Below, piece by piece: positions 33,255 to 41,830 of a stretch of 64,000 nucleotides of DNA. The stretch comes from Treponema_C sp050320395 (GTDB lineage Bacteria; Spirochaetota; Spirochaetia; Treponematales; Treponemataceae), in NCBI RefSeq assembly GCF_050320395.1, contig NZ_CP144459.1, forward strand, positions 1,240,001 to 1,304,000, in the 5' to 3' direction. The notes beneath the pieces were generated by a model. The model saw only the letters and a list, made by a program, of their open reading frames with translations. It made no database searches and was not told the DNA's origin. The position numbers and the translations under genes are program-made. The number at the start of each line of letters is the position of its first letter. Position 1 is the stretch's first letter.

Positions 33255-34817
33255 ATGTCCGTTAAAAATAATCAGGCGAAAAAAGCCGATACGAATAAAG
33301 AAGCAGGCATCGCTCTTCTTTTACAAAGCGATTTAAGCGATACCCGTATCCATTTTACGGGAATAAAGGGAACGGGAATGGCGGCCCTTGTGGAAATCTG
33401 CCGGTACCGCGGCGCCCGTATAAGCGGAAGCGATGTTGCAGAGCGTTTTTATACTGACGAGGTGCTTGAGCGTCTCGGCATTACGCCGGCCCTCTTTTCA
33501 TCAGACAATATCGGAAGCGATATCGACTTACTTGTCTATTCTTCCGCATATAAACCCGATGTCAATCCCGAATTGATTGCCGCCTCCGAAGCGGGAATCC
33601 CGATGCTTTTGTATACCGAAGCCCTCGGCGCCCTGTCGCGCGCTTCTTACAGCTGCGGTATTGCCGGAGTGCACGGAAAAACGACGACAACGGGGATTAC
33701 GGGTATGCTCCTTAAAAGTTTGGAACTGCCCGTACAGGTACTTGCCGGAAGCATTATCCCCGGTTTTGCCGAAAACGGGGCGGGCGGAAGCTGTACCCTT
33801 AACAGGGGAAGCCGCTTTTTTGTGGCCGAAACCTGCGAATACCGGCGTCATTTTATGTCCTTTTGCCCGAAAAAAATTATTTTAACGGGTGTGGAAAGCG
33901 ACCATCAGGATTATTATCCCACCTACGAAAGTATACGCGGCGCCTTTGTCGATTACTGTCTTTTATTGCCCGAAGGCGGAGAATTGATTTACTGCGCAGA
34001 CGATCCGGGTGCATGCCAAACCGTTTCCATCGTAAAACAAAAGAGAGGCGATATTGTGTATACGCCCTACGGTTTTAACGCTGAAGGTGCTTACCGCCTT
34101 TCTTTGGGAAAAACCGAAGAGGGAAGGCAGTATTTTTCCCTCTCCTTATTCGATAAAGAGTTTTACATTCGTATTCCGGGAAAGCACACGGTATTGAATG
34201 CGGGGGCAGCCTGCGCCTTGACCCTTTCCCTTTATGCGGAAAATACCGGACAGACCGGCGCGCTTTCAAACGCTGAAAAAAAAGCTTTAAGTGAAAAACT
34301 GGCGGCCGGCTATGCATCTTTTACGGGCGCAAAAAGACGAAGCGAAATAATCGGCAGCCTTTATTCAAAACTCGGTAAACATATTTTGATTATGGACGAT
34401 TACGCCCACCATCCGACGGCTTTAAAAACCACTATAGCGGGCTTGCGCTCTTTTTATCCCGATAGGTATATTATCGTCGATTTTATGTCTCATACCTATA
34501 CGAGGACTGCCTCTCTTTTGGACGGCTTTGCTTCGTCTTTTTCTTCGGCCGATGAAGTGATTTTACATAAGATTTACGCATCCGCCCGCGAAACCTATGA
34601 CGGTTCGGTAAGCGGTAAAACCCTCTACGAAAAAGTCCGCCTCAATCATAAAAAAGTTTCCTATTTTGAAGAACCTTCGGATGCCCTCGATTATCTGAGC
34701 GGGAGATTCGAAAAAACGGCCGGCGATATTCTTTTTATTACAATGGGAGCGGGCGACAATTGGAAGCTCGGCCGCCTGTTGATTGAAACACTGTCCGATG
34801 TCCGTAAAAAGAGTTAA
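33255..34817 (+). CDS. murC: UDP-N-acetylmuramate--L-alanine ligase
   Basis: Adds L-Ala to UDP-MurNAc in peptidoglycan synthesis, in the cytoplasm. The 520-residue protein has the N-terminal Rossmann glycine motif HFTGIKGTGMAAL, SDVAERFYTDEVLERLG, the ATP loop GVHGKTTTTG, and the central and C-terminal Mur ligase domains (ILTGVESDHQDYYPTYE; MDDYAHHPTALKTT, which is typical of MurC/Mpl). Mpl is an alternative because of the same motif, but treponemes usually have a single enzyme of this type. ATG 33255 was chosen over an earlier TTG at 33219 because the latter is part of the -35 element. It is followed closely by yicC. Confidence 0.9.
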   Translation: MSVKNNQAKKADTNKEAGIALLLQSDLSDTRIHFTGIKGTGMAALVEICRYRGARISGSDVAERFYTDEVLERLGITPALFSSDNIGSDIDLLVYSSAYKPDVNPELIAASEAGIPMLLYTEALGALSRASYSCGIAGVHGKTTTTGITGMLLKSLELPVQVLAGSIIPGFAENGAGGSCTLNRGSRFFVAETCEYRRHFMSFCPKKIILTGVESDHQDYYPTYESIRGAFVDYCLLLPEGGELIYCADDPGACQTVSIVKQKRGDIVYTPYGFNAEGAYRLSLGKTEEGRQYFSLSLFDKEFYIRIPGKHTVLNAGAACALTLSLYAENTGQTGALSNAEKKALSEKLAAGYASFTGAKRRSEIIGSLYSKLGKHILIMDDYAHHPTALKTTIAGLRSFYPDRYIIVDFMSHTYTRTASLLDGFASSFSSADEVILHKIYASARETYDGSVSGKTLYEKVRLNHKKVSYFEEPSDALDYLSGRFEKTAGDILFITMGAGDNWKLGRLLIETLSDVRKKS

Positions 34818-34827
34818 GGAAAATTAT

Positions 34828-35697
34828 ATGAAAAGTATGACCGGCTATGCCTATGCCGAAAGCACCACGGAAAAAGCCTTTGTTTCGGCCGAAATTAAAT
34901 CGGTTAATTCGCGGTATGCGGACTTTAATATCAACCTGCCCCCGTTTTTAGGCGCTTTGGAGCAGGAAATCCGCACCCTGTGTGCCCGGTATATTGTACG
35001 CGGTAAGGTCGATGTATACATCCGCGTAAAGGATTTTCAGCCCGAAATATCGGTTGAAACCGATTTACAGGCTGCAAAAAGCTATGCCGATGCCTTAAAA
35101 AAAATTGCGCACGCTTCGGGCTTAAGCGAAACCGATATTTCAGTCGGTTTAATCGCTTCGCGCGAAGGAGTGTTGACGGTCAATCAAACTTATGATACCG
35201 ATGCATACCGCACTTTGATTGAACCCGTTTTTACCCGGGCTTTAAAGGATTTTTGTGCGGACAGGGAACGCGAAGGGGTAAACCTCAAGCGCGATATACT
35301 GTCCCAGCTTGCAAAGCTTGAAAACTGCGCCCGCCTGTTCGAGCAAAGCGTTCCGGAGATGGAAGAGATTTTTAAACAAAGCCTTGTAAAACGTTTTAAC
35401 GAGCTTTTGGGCGATAAGGCCGACGAACAGCGCATTATGAGCGAAACTGCGGCCATGCTCGTAAAATATACGATTAACGAAGAGGTTGTGCGCCTTTTAA
35501 GCCATATCGAAGCTTTAAAGGCCGAAATAGAGCATAACGAAGCGCCCGGAAAAAAAATCGACTTTATCTGTCAGGAATTAAACCGCGAAATCAATACAAT
35601 CGGCTCGAAAAATCAGATTTTAAAAATCGGTCAAAGCGTTATCGAAGCGAAGGACGCCCTCGAAAATATCCGAGAGCAAAGCCGCAATGTTGAATAA
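34828..35697 (+). CDS. yicC: YicC/YloC-family endoribonuclease
   Basis: A 289-residue YicC-like protein: MKSMTGYAYAE at the N-terminus, SVNSRYADFNINLPP, VRGKVDVYIRV, then a helical middle and the family C-terminal domain KIDFICQELNREINTIGSKN, with VIEAKDALENIREQSRNVE at the end. Members are endoribonucleases that control RNA turnover. ATG 34828 is preceded by TTAAGGA; it starts 10 nt after murC, so both are one transcription unit. Confidence 0.93.
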   Translation: MKSMTGYAYAESTTEKAFVSAEIKSVNSRYADFNINLPPFLGALEQEIRTLCARYIVRGKVDVYIRVKDFQPEISVETDLQAAKSYADALKKIAHASGLSETDISVGLIASREGVLTVNQTYDTDAYRTLIEPVFTRALKDFCADREREGVNLKRDILSQLAKLENCARLFEQSVPEMEEIFKQSLVKRFNELLGDKADEQRIMSETAAMLVKYTINEEVVRLLSHIEALKAEIEHNEAPGKKIDFICQELNREINTIGSKNQILKIGQSVIEAKDALENIREQSRNVE

Positions 35698-35701
35698 GCG
35701 C

Positions 35702-35730
35702 TTTACATCGGTTTGTTTTTTTGATATACT
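35702..35730 (+). promoter_or_regulatory. Promoter of tRNA-Arg
   Basis: TTTACA (35702-35707), 17-nt spacer, TATACT (35725-35730), 14 nt before the tRNA 5' end. Confidence 0.7.
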
Positions 35731-35744
35731 TACCGAATTGATAA

Positions 35745-35818
35745 GGGTTCGTAGCTCATCCGGATAGAGCAGCTGCCTTCTAAGCAGCAGGTAGGGGGTT
35801 CGAGTCCCTCCGGACCCG
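35745..35818 (+). tRNA. tRNA-Arg (TCT)
   Basis: A full cloverleaf: acceptor GGGTTCG with CGGACCC, D arm GCTC/GAGC, anticodon stem GCTGC/GCAGC with loop CTTCTAA, T arm GGGGG/CCCTC with TTCGAGT, discriminator G. The anticodon is TCT. No CCA is encoded. Confidence 0.95.
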
Positions 35819-35897
35819 AAAGCTATTTTATTCTAAATAAAAGGAATTACAGTATTAAAAATCGTGCATAACATAGCATGATAGTACATAAAAACTG

Positions 35898-35970
35898 CGG
35901 AACGTAGCGCAGTTGGTAGCGCGTCTGCTTTGGGAGCAGAATGTCGCAGGTTCGAATCCTGTCGTTCCGA
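35898..35970 (+). tRNA. tRNA-Pro (TGG)
   Basis: Acceptor CGGAACG with CGTTCCG, D arm GCGC/GCGC, anticodon stem TCTGC/GCAGA with loop TTTGGGA, T arm GCAGG/CCTGT with TTCGAAT, discriminator A. The anticodon is TGG. CCA is not encoded; the next gene starts 2 nt after the discriminator. Confidence 0.95.
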
Positions 35971-35972
35971 TT

Positions 35973-36770
35973 ATGAATATAGTTATATATGCGTTGTTGG
36001 CATTGGGCGCTACAACCATCGGCTCTTTAAGCGGTATGGGCGGCGGCGTTATTATGAAGCCCGCTATGGACTTTTTGGGCCATTATTCTTCGGCTTCAAT
36101 CGGTCTTCTAAGCAGTCTTACCGTATTTTTTATGTCTTCGGTTTCTCTTGCCAAGGATTACCGCGCACAGCGGGCCTCGGGCCGCGTTCCGGTATCGATT
36201 TCCCGTCTGCTTATCTTGAGTGCCGGCTCGGTTGCAGGCGGTATAGCGGGACAATTTGCCTATGAATGGGTGCGTAAAGCCGTCAATAACAACGATGCGG
36301 TTATCTTTATTCAAAATATCTGCCTTTTGATTCTCATGGTTGCCGTTTTTATCTACATGCTTTTTGCCGACAAAATCAAAAAACACGGCTTTTCTTCCGC
36401 ACCGGCCTATATACTTTCCGGCTTTGTCCTCGGTTTTATTTCCTCGTTTTTGGGTATAGGCGGCGGGCCTATCAATGTGGCCCTTTTTATTTATGTCTTT
36501 TCGTTTGAAATAAAAACGGCGGCCTTTGCAAGCCTTACGACGATTTTTTTTGCGCAAATAGCGAAATTGGCTTCCGTTCTTTTAACTACCGGTTTTGCGC
36601 CCTATGATTTGAGTATGGCGCCTTATATGATTGCCTGCGGTGTTGCAGGCGGTTTTTTGGGCACGCATTTAAAACTGCATGCAAGCACACGGGCGGTTAA
36701 TATTCTTTTTAATATAACGGAAGCCGGTATTATAGCCCTTTGCGTTGCAAATATCGTGAGATCTTTATAG
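35973..36770 (+). CDS. TauE/SafE-family membrane permease starting 2 nt after tRNA-Pro
   Basis: A 265-residue permease with about seven or eight hydrophobic segments. GSLSGMGGGVIMKPAMDF and the second copy SSFLGIGGGPINVALFIY are the repeated glycine motifs of the TauE/SafE (DUF81) family, whose members export sulfite or other organo-sulfur anions or act as uptake carriers. ATG 35973 is 2 nt after the tRNA-Pro discriminator, and no ribosome binding site or promoter lies between. The mRNA is thus probably produced by RNase Z cutting, leaving a start codon at or near the 5' end. A frame that begins further upstream runs inside the tRNA and is not used. A terminator follows. Confidence 0.88.
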   Translation: MNIVIYALLALGATTIGSLSGMGGGVIMKPAMDFLGHYSSASIGLLSSLTVFFMSSVSLAKDYRAQRASGRVPVSISRLLILSAGSVAGGIAGQFAYEWVRKAVNNNDAVIFIQNICLLILMVAVFIYMLFADKIKKHGFSSAPAYILSGFVLGFISSFLGIGGGPINVALFIYVFSFEIKTAAFASLTTIFFAQIAKLASVLLTTGFAPYDLSMAPYMIACGVAGGFLGTHLKLHASTRAVNILFNITEAGIIALCVANIVRSL

Positions 36771-36789
36771 TCGAAACTCTTATAAAAAA

Positions 36790-36828
36790 AGCCGCCTAAG
36801 AGCCTTTGCTTTTAGACGGCTAATTTTT
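36790..36828. terminator. Bidirectional terminator
   Basis: Stem AGCCGCCTAA (36790-36799) with TTAGACGGCT (36812-36821), one mismatch, followed by A/T-rich runs on both strands (AATTTTTTT on plus; TTTTTTT on minus). It lies between the convergent TauE-family and brnQ genes. Confidence 0.8.
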
Positions 36829-36869
36829 TTGTCGAGGCTTTAAGCCGCTGTTAAGCGTCTAAGCAGCTG

Positions 36870-38192
36870 TCAAGCGCTTTTTTTGCGGCCGATATTGTCT
36901 ATAATACCGCTTACAACAAAAACCGCGATTGCGGGAAGAAGCCAGCCGAGTCCGTTTTGATACAGCGGAAGCTTTTCGGCAAGACCGGTAAGGACGGGAA
37001 GCTTGAGACCGGCCTGATCGAGGGCATTGACAAGGCTTATAAGCGCCGTTGAATAAATAACGCAGCGGTATATAAAAGCCCCCGTTCCCGCAAATTTTTC
37101 GCACAGCGCCAATACAATCAGCATAATCGATACCGGATAAATTGCGGTTAAAACGGGAATATTGTATTTAAGGATTCCGTCAAGACCTATGTTTGCAAAG
37201 ACGAGGCTTACCACAGTCCAGATAATAACCCAGCTTCGGTATTTTATGCGCGGAATAAGCGTTTCAAAATAGTGACTGATTGAAATCAATAAGCCGACAC
37301 AGGTTGTAAGGCAGGCAAGGGTAAAAATCAGGGCCAGAATAACCGCGCCGAATTTGCCGAAAAACATACGGGATACATGGACGAGAATCTGTGCCCCGTT
37401 TGTTGTATCGGGAAAAAGGATTGCGCTTTTTGCACCGATATCGGCGAGCATAAGGTAAATCAAAAAGAGGATAGCCCCGGCCAATAAGCTGATTTGTATA
37501 TTTATACCCAAAATCTTTTTATCGTCCCGGACTCCGTGTGCTTCAATTGCCAAGGTTATTACCAAACCGAAATTGAGGGCGGCAAGGGTGTCCATCGTTA
37601 AATATCCGTCTATAAAGCCTTTTATCATCGGCTGCACGGCGTAATCTTCCATCGGAGAAGCATAGGCGCCCATATCGTTAAAAAGAGAGCCGATAAAAAG
37701 GGCTAAAAGCATTATAAGCAGGGCGGGGGTGAGGATATTGCCCATAATATTTTGCATACTCTTATCGTCTGCAATACTGATAATGCCCGATGCGGCAAAA
37801 AATACGAGCGTGTACATAAAAAGGGCCAGGGGGCCCGAAAATCCCTGCGGCAGATAAGGGGCTATTGCCATTTCAAAGGGAACGCTCCCGGCACGGGGAA
37901 TGGCAAGAAAGGGTCCTATCGACATGTAAATTACAACGGTAAAAAAAACGGCGAATTTTTTCCCGACACGCTCTCCGAGAACCGGAAGACCGCGTGTTTT
38001 TGCAACCGCCATCATTCCCAAAACGGGAAGAAAAACGGCAGTTATTCCGAAAAAGAGCATGGCAATGAGCATATTCGTACCGGCAAGCTTTCCGACCATG
38101 GGCGGAAAAATCAAATTGCCTGCACCGAAAAACATTGAAAATAAAATAAGAGCGATAACGAGGGTATCCCGTTTTGAGAATCGTGTATTCAT
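36870..38192 (-). CDS. brnQ: Branched-chain amino acid:cation symporter
   Basis: LivCS/BrnQ family, 440 residues with about 12 membrane segments. The N-terminal signature ILFSMFFGAGNLIFPP is very characteristic, as is the later AVFLPVLGMMAVAKTRG. It imports leucine, isoleucine or valine with Na+ or H+. Transcribed alone, convergent with the TauE-family gene and closed by the shared terminator. Confidence 0.95.
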   Translation of the reverse strand: MNTRFSKRDTLVIALILFSMFFGAGNLIFPPMVGKLAGTNMLIAMLFFGITAVFLPVLGMMAVAKTRGLPVLGERVGKKFAVFFTVVIYMSIGPFLAIPRAGSVPFEMAIAPYLPQGFSGPLALFMYTLVFFAASGIISIADDKSMQNIMGNILTPALLIMLLALFIGSLFNDMGAYASPMEDYAVQPMIKGFIDGYLTMDTLAALNFGLVITLAIEAHGVRDDKKILGINIQISLLAGAILFLIYLMLADIGAKSAILFPDTTNGAQILVHVSRMFFGKFGAVILALIFTLACLTTCVGLLISISHYFETLIPRIKYRSWVIIWTVVSLVFANIGLDGILKYNIPVLTAIYPVSIMLIVLALCEKFAGTGAFIYRCVIYSTALISLVNALDQAGLKLPVLTGLAEKLPLYQNGLGWLLPAIAVFVVSGIIDNIGRKKSA

Positions 38193-38223
38193 GGATTTTG
38201 TACTTCCTTGGGGTTATTGTATG

Positions 38224-38919
38224 TCAGTCATTGTCGGCTTCAAATAAATACAAATTTTCTATTTTGACCGAATCGACGGTACTCGGCTCATAAACGGCAT
38301 ATTGAGCGCTGGTAACCGGAACGTCGAACGTATATATGTTTTTTTCAAAGCCTTCGGCTGTGATTTCAATCTTAAAATGAAAGCATTTTGTTTCATCGGG
38401 ACTTTGAGCGGGTTCCGGCTTTACCCAAAAGGTATATTTGCCCTTTGTATGATGGGTTAAGGTTGTGGGATTTTGCCATGTGTAATCGATCATTTCACAC
38501 GGAATCCCGTCTTTGCTCAGTGTAATGACGGCATTGCTTACGGGTTCAAATGTCAAACCGTTACATACTTTTCCGATAAAAAACGGAAAATTGAATACCG
38601 GTCCGGCATTTTTTATCTTATCCTTCGATTCGCCTGCATGAAAGGGGCGTGCATTTTTTAATATCTTTTTGACACCTTCCATGATAAGGGCATCTATGTC
38701 TATCGTTGTTTGTGAATCGTTTTGCGACAGTACGTGTGTTAAGCCCCTTCCGGATACAATGTATTTGGGCGGAAGTCTGTTTAACACATAGGCGGCGGTA
38801 TCAAGCCGGCATTGCTCACAGTCGCAGGTAAACCACGCCGGTTTTACTTCTTTGAGGTTTTCGAATGTTTTATTCACGCATAAAATAACCTGATCTTCAA
38901 GAATGTTGTGGATGTTCAT
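38224..38919 (-). CDS. ComFB-family protein with extra C-terminal beta domain
   Basis: A 231-residue protein. The first 100 residues match the late-competence ComFB family: INILED at the start of the domain pattern (here NIHNILEDQVILCVN), the cysteine cluster FTCDCEQCRLDTAAYVLNRLPPKYI and a helical end. ComFB proteins from other bacteria have been described as cyclic-dinucleotide binding proteins. The remaining 130 residues (about 105-231) look like a beta-sandwich, with SNAVITLSKDG and GKYTFWVKPE resembling carboxypeptidase-regulatory or Ig-like folds, and are not part of the usual family. Sole gene in its transcript. A signalling role is an inference. Confidence 0.7.
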   Translation of the reverse strand: MNIHNILEDQVILCVNKTFENLKEVKPAWFTCDCEQCRLDTAAYVLNRLPPKYIVSGRGLTHVLSQNDSQTTIDIDALIMEGVKKILKNARPFHAGESKDKIKNAGPVFNFPFFIGKVCNGLTFEPVSNAVITLSKDGIPCEMIDYTWQNPTTLTHHTKGKYTFWVKPEPAQSPDETKCFHFKIEITAEGFEKNIYTFDVPVTSAQYAVYEPSTVDSVKIENLYLFEADND

Positions 38920-39017
38920 ATGCTCCGCCTTTTAGGATTATCTACAGTACATAGTATATCAATTCTCCATTATTTGCAATATGCATTTTTCGAATTCGGG
39001 CGGATAAGTTCGTTCTC

Positions 39018-41078
39018 TTATTGACCGCCGTTTCGCGTATATACGCTTAAACCTCCTGCAGTCAGAATTCTGCGGGTTCGCTCATCAAAATCGTTAAGCG
39101 CCTCAAAGCTAAACAGTTCGCGTCCTTCGCCGTCCGTACACAGTATTGTAAAGGGCTTACCCGTCTGCAGGGAAATATCTATGTCTTTTAAGTGCAGCAC
39201 ATTGTTTTCGCCGATTTTATCGTAATCTTCCGGGTTTTTAAAAATAAGGGGAAGAATACCGCAGTTTATAAGGTTTGCACGGTGTATGCGGGCAAAAGAA
39301 CGCGCCAATACAAGGCGTACTCCCAAATACATGGGGGCAAGGGCCGCGTGTTCACGTGAAGAGCCCTGACCGTAGTTTTCGCCTCCGACTACGGCCGAAC
39401 CGTCTTTACCGTCTTCGCAAGCGGCCATCGCATGTGCATAAAATCCCGGATCGACGCGTTCCAGGGTATATTTTGCGATTTCGGGTATATTTGAACGCAG
39501 GGGAAGCATTTTAGCTCCGGCCGGTAAAATTTCATCGGTGGATATATTGTCTCCGGCTTTGAGGATAACCGGAATACACAGATTTTTTGCACTTGCGCGA
39601 GCTTGGGGGCATTCTTTGATATTGGGGCCGCGTATTATTTCAACCTCTGCGGCTTTTTCCGCATCAAGCGGCGGAATAAACATGTTTTCGTTCAAAGCGG
39701 TTTGCCTGACGGTGTCGGCGCTCAGTTTGTAAGCTGCATTATCGGTACCGTTTTCGGGCACGGTTCCGTACAGGAGAGAGCCTTCGCCGACAGAAATATC
39801 CGATTTTTCCGGTTCGGTGATGACTCCCGTCAAGGCTGCGGCCGCGGCCGTTTCCGGAGATACCAAATATACGCCCGCATCCGCAGTACCGCTTCTTCCG
39901 GGAAAGTTGCGGTTAAAGGTTCGTAAACTTACGGCACCCGAAGAGGGGGCAAAGCCTTGTCCTATACAGGGGCCGCATGCGCTTTCCAAAATACGGAAGC
40001 CCGCATCGATTAAATCTTCCAAAATACCCGCCTTTGATGCCATCAAAAGGGTATTGCGGCTTCCCGGTGCGATGCCCGCTTCAACACCTTCTGCAATGCG
40101 TTTGCCGCGTACGATTGAAGCAACCGCAGCCAAATCGTCGAGAGAAGAGTTTGTACATGAGCCGATAACGACCTGCTGTACGGGCATGCCGGCTAAAGAT
40201 GAAACGGGTTTTACCGCATCGGGGGAATGAGGACAGGCTGCCAGCGACGAAAGGTTTGAAAGGTTTATTTCCAGTATTTTATCGTAAGCCGCTCCTTCAT
40301 CGGCACTCAGGGGCTTCCACATCGCGGAACGGCCCATCGCTTCCAAATAGCGCTTGGTCGATTCATCCGAGGGAAAAAGGCTTGAGGTTGCTCCGAGTTC
40401 CGCTCCCATATTCGTAATCGTAGCACGCTGAGGTACGGTCAAGCAGGACAGTCCGCCTCCGAAGTATTCGTAGACTGCACCGACTCCACCCTTAACGGTT
40501 TCGCGGCTTAAAACTTCCAAAATAATATCCTTTGCGCTCACTCCGGCTTTGAGTTTTCCGCTAAGGTGTACGCCTATGATTTTCGGCATGGCAAGATGAA
40601 AGGCGCCGCCTGCCATTGCGACTGCGACATCCAAGCCTCCGGCACCTATGGCAAGCATACCCAAGCCTCCCGCCGTCGGAGTATGAGAATCGGAGCCCAA
40701 AAGAGTTTTGCCGGGGACACCGAACTTTTCCAAATGCACTTGATGACAAATGCCGTTTCCGGCCCGCGAAAACCAAAGTCCGTATTTTGCCGCAACGCTT
40801 TGTAAATAACGGTGATCATCCATGTTCTTAAAATCGGTTTGCAGGGTATTATGGTCGATATACGAAACGGACAATTCCGTTTTGATACGCGGGACGCCGA
40901 TAGCTTCAAATTGTAAATATGCCATTGTGCCGGTTGCGTCCTGTGTTAAGGTTTGATCGATTTTTATTGCAATATGCGTTCCGGCCTTTATCGGGACTCC
41001 CGTTTTAAATTCCGTTTCCGCACAGGCTTCATGTACCAAGTGCGCCTGTATGATTTTTTCCGCCAAGGTGAGTGCCAT
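39018..41078 (-). CDS. Aconitase-family hydratase
   Basis: A 686-residue Fe-S isomerase/hydratase. The three cluster cysteines are visible in GSCTNSS and ESACGPCIG, with the active-site loop HTPTAGGLGMLAIGAGG and the C-terminal swivel domain containing GGENYGQGSSREHAAL and ARIHRANLINCGILPL. Length and layout match aconitate hydratases of the short, bacterial/clostridial type, which are close to homoaconitase and isopropylmalate isomerase; citrate/isocitrate is the best guess. ATG 41078 was chosen because GGAGA precedes it and MALTLAEKI is a typical start; the frame is open further upstream to 41126. No other TCA gene is near. Confidence 0.85.
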   Translation of the reverse strand: MALTLAEKIIQAHLVHEACAETEFKTGVPIKAGTHIAIKIDQTLTQDATGTMAYLQFEAIGVPRIKTELSVSYIDHNTLQTDFKNMDDHRYLQSVAAKYGLWFSRAGNGICHQVHLEKFGVPGKTLLGSDSHTPTAGGLGMLAIGAGGLDVAVAMAGGAFHLAMPKIIGVHLSGKLKAGVSAKDIILEVLSRETVKGGVGAVYEYFGGGLSCLTVPQRATITNMGAELGATSSLFPSDESTKRYLEAMGRSAMWKPLSADEGAAYDKILEINLSNLSSLAACPHSPDAVKPVSSLAGMPVQQVVIGSCTNSSLDDLAAVASIVRGKRIAEGVEAGIAPGSRNTLLMASKAGILEDLIDAGFRILESACGPCIGQGFAPSSGAVSLRTFNRNFPGRSGTADAGVYLVSPETAAAAALTGVITEPEKSDISVGEGSLLYGTVPENGTDNAAYKLSADTVRQTALNENMFIPPLDAEKAAEVEIIRGPNIKECPQARASAKNLCIPVILKAGDNISTDEILPAGAKMLPLRSNIPEIAKYTLERVDPGFYAHAMAACEDGKDGSAVVGGENYGQGSSREHAALAPMYLGVRLVLARSFARIHRANLINCGILPLIFKNPEDYDKIGENNVLHLKDIDISLQTGKPFTILCTDGEGRELFSFEALNDFDERTRRILTAGGLSVYTRNGGQ

Positions 41079-41142
41079 AATTTTCTCCGCAGTTAAAATT
41101 GTTGTCCTTCGGCCGAATTGTAGCATAAAAAAACAAAAACCG

Positions 41143-41148
41143 CTATAC
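41143..41148 (+). promoter_or_regulatory. -10 element immediately before the lipoprotein gene
   Basis: TATACT, 7 nt before ATG 41156. The best -35 candidate is TTGTAG (41118-41123) with a long 19-nt spacer. No ribosome binding site precedes the ATG. Confidence 0.5.
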
Positions 41149-41155
41149 TTTACAA

Positions 41156-41830
41156 ATGGTATGCCGAAAAAAAATCATGCGCGTTTTTTTTGTGTTTGCC
41201 GCCTGCATGTTATATATACCCGTGTTTTTCTCCTGCAAGCCTCAAGCCGAAGTGCCCTATGACGTATACAATACCCGGACGCTTCGTACTTCCGCATTAC
41301 AGGCCGCTGAAAATATCGATTGGGTTTTTGACAAAGAGACGGACCGCAAAAATGCCGAAAGCGGCTTGCGCTTTGTCCGTTTGACGGCGGGAAATGCCGA
41401 CAATACCGCGGCTTTGTTTCTTGCGGATATTTCGGTCAGCGATCCTATTTATCCTGAAGCCGAAGGTTTTACCTCTTTGGATACCCGTATGATTCCTAAA
41501 GAAGCGTACGGACTGTGTCAAAATCTGATAGAAGGTTGTGTAAAAAAAGAGTTAAATATTGCCTTTTTTGCATCGGAATGCAGGTTCCTAAAACCGCTGT
41601 ATGAATACGAATTAAAGCTTTTGCCCGATGTCCAAGACGGAATTGTCGGAAAGGCCCGTATTGATGAAAAGGGCATCATTGAAGTTCCGCTTCGCTTGAG
41701 GACCTCAGCCGATAGCCGTACCGGCTTTTTATACCTTTCGGTTTTTCTTGTGCGCGAAAATAATGCCGATGCTTCATCCGAGGCTGCGTTCAAAGTGGAA
41801 CAAATCGTCTTTGAGGAATCAAAAAAATGA
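41156..41830 (+). CDS. Unknown lipoprotein
   Basis: A 224-residue protein with a lipoprotein signal ending in PVFFSC (cysteine at about residue 27) and no family that I recognise. The mature part is alpha/beta with KPLYEYELKLLPDVQDG in the middle and no enzyme motif. ATG 41156 fits the promoter; an internal in-frame ATG at 41177 (MRVFFVFAACM) would also give a good signal peptide. It overlaps the next gene by 4 nt, so the two are co-expressed. Confidence 0.65.
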   Translation: MVCRKKIMRVFFVFAACMLYIPVFFSCKPQAEVPYDVYNTRTLRTSALQAAENIDWVFDKETDRKNAESGLRFVRLTAGNADNTAALFLADISVSDPIYPEAEGFTSLDTRMIPKEAYGLCQNLIEGCVKKELNIAFFASECRFLKPLYEYELKLLPDVQDGIVGKARIDEKGIIEVPLRLRTSADSRTGFLYLSVFLVRENNADASSEAAFKVEQIVFEESKK

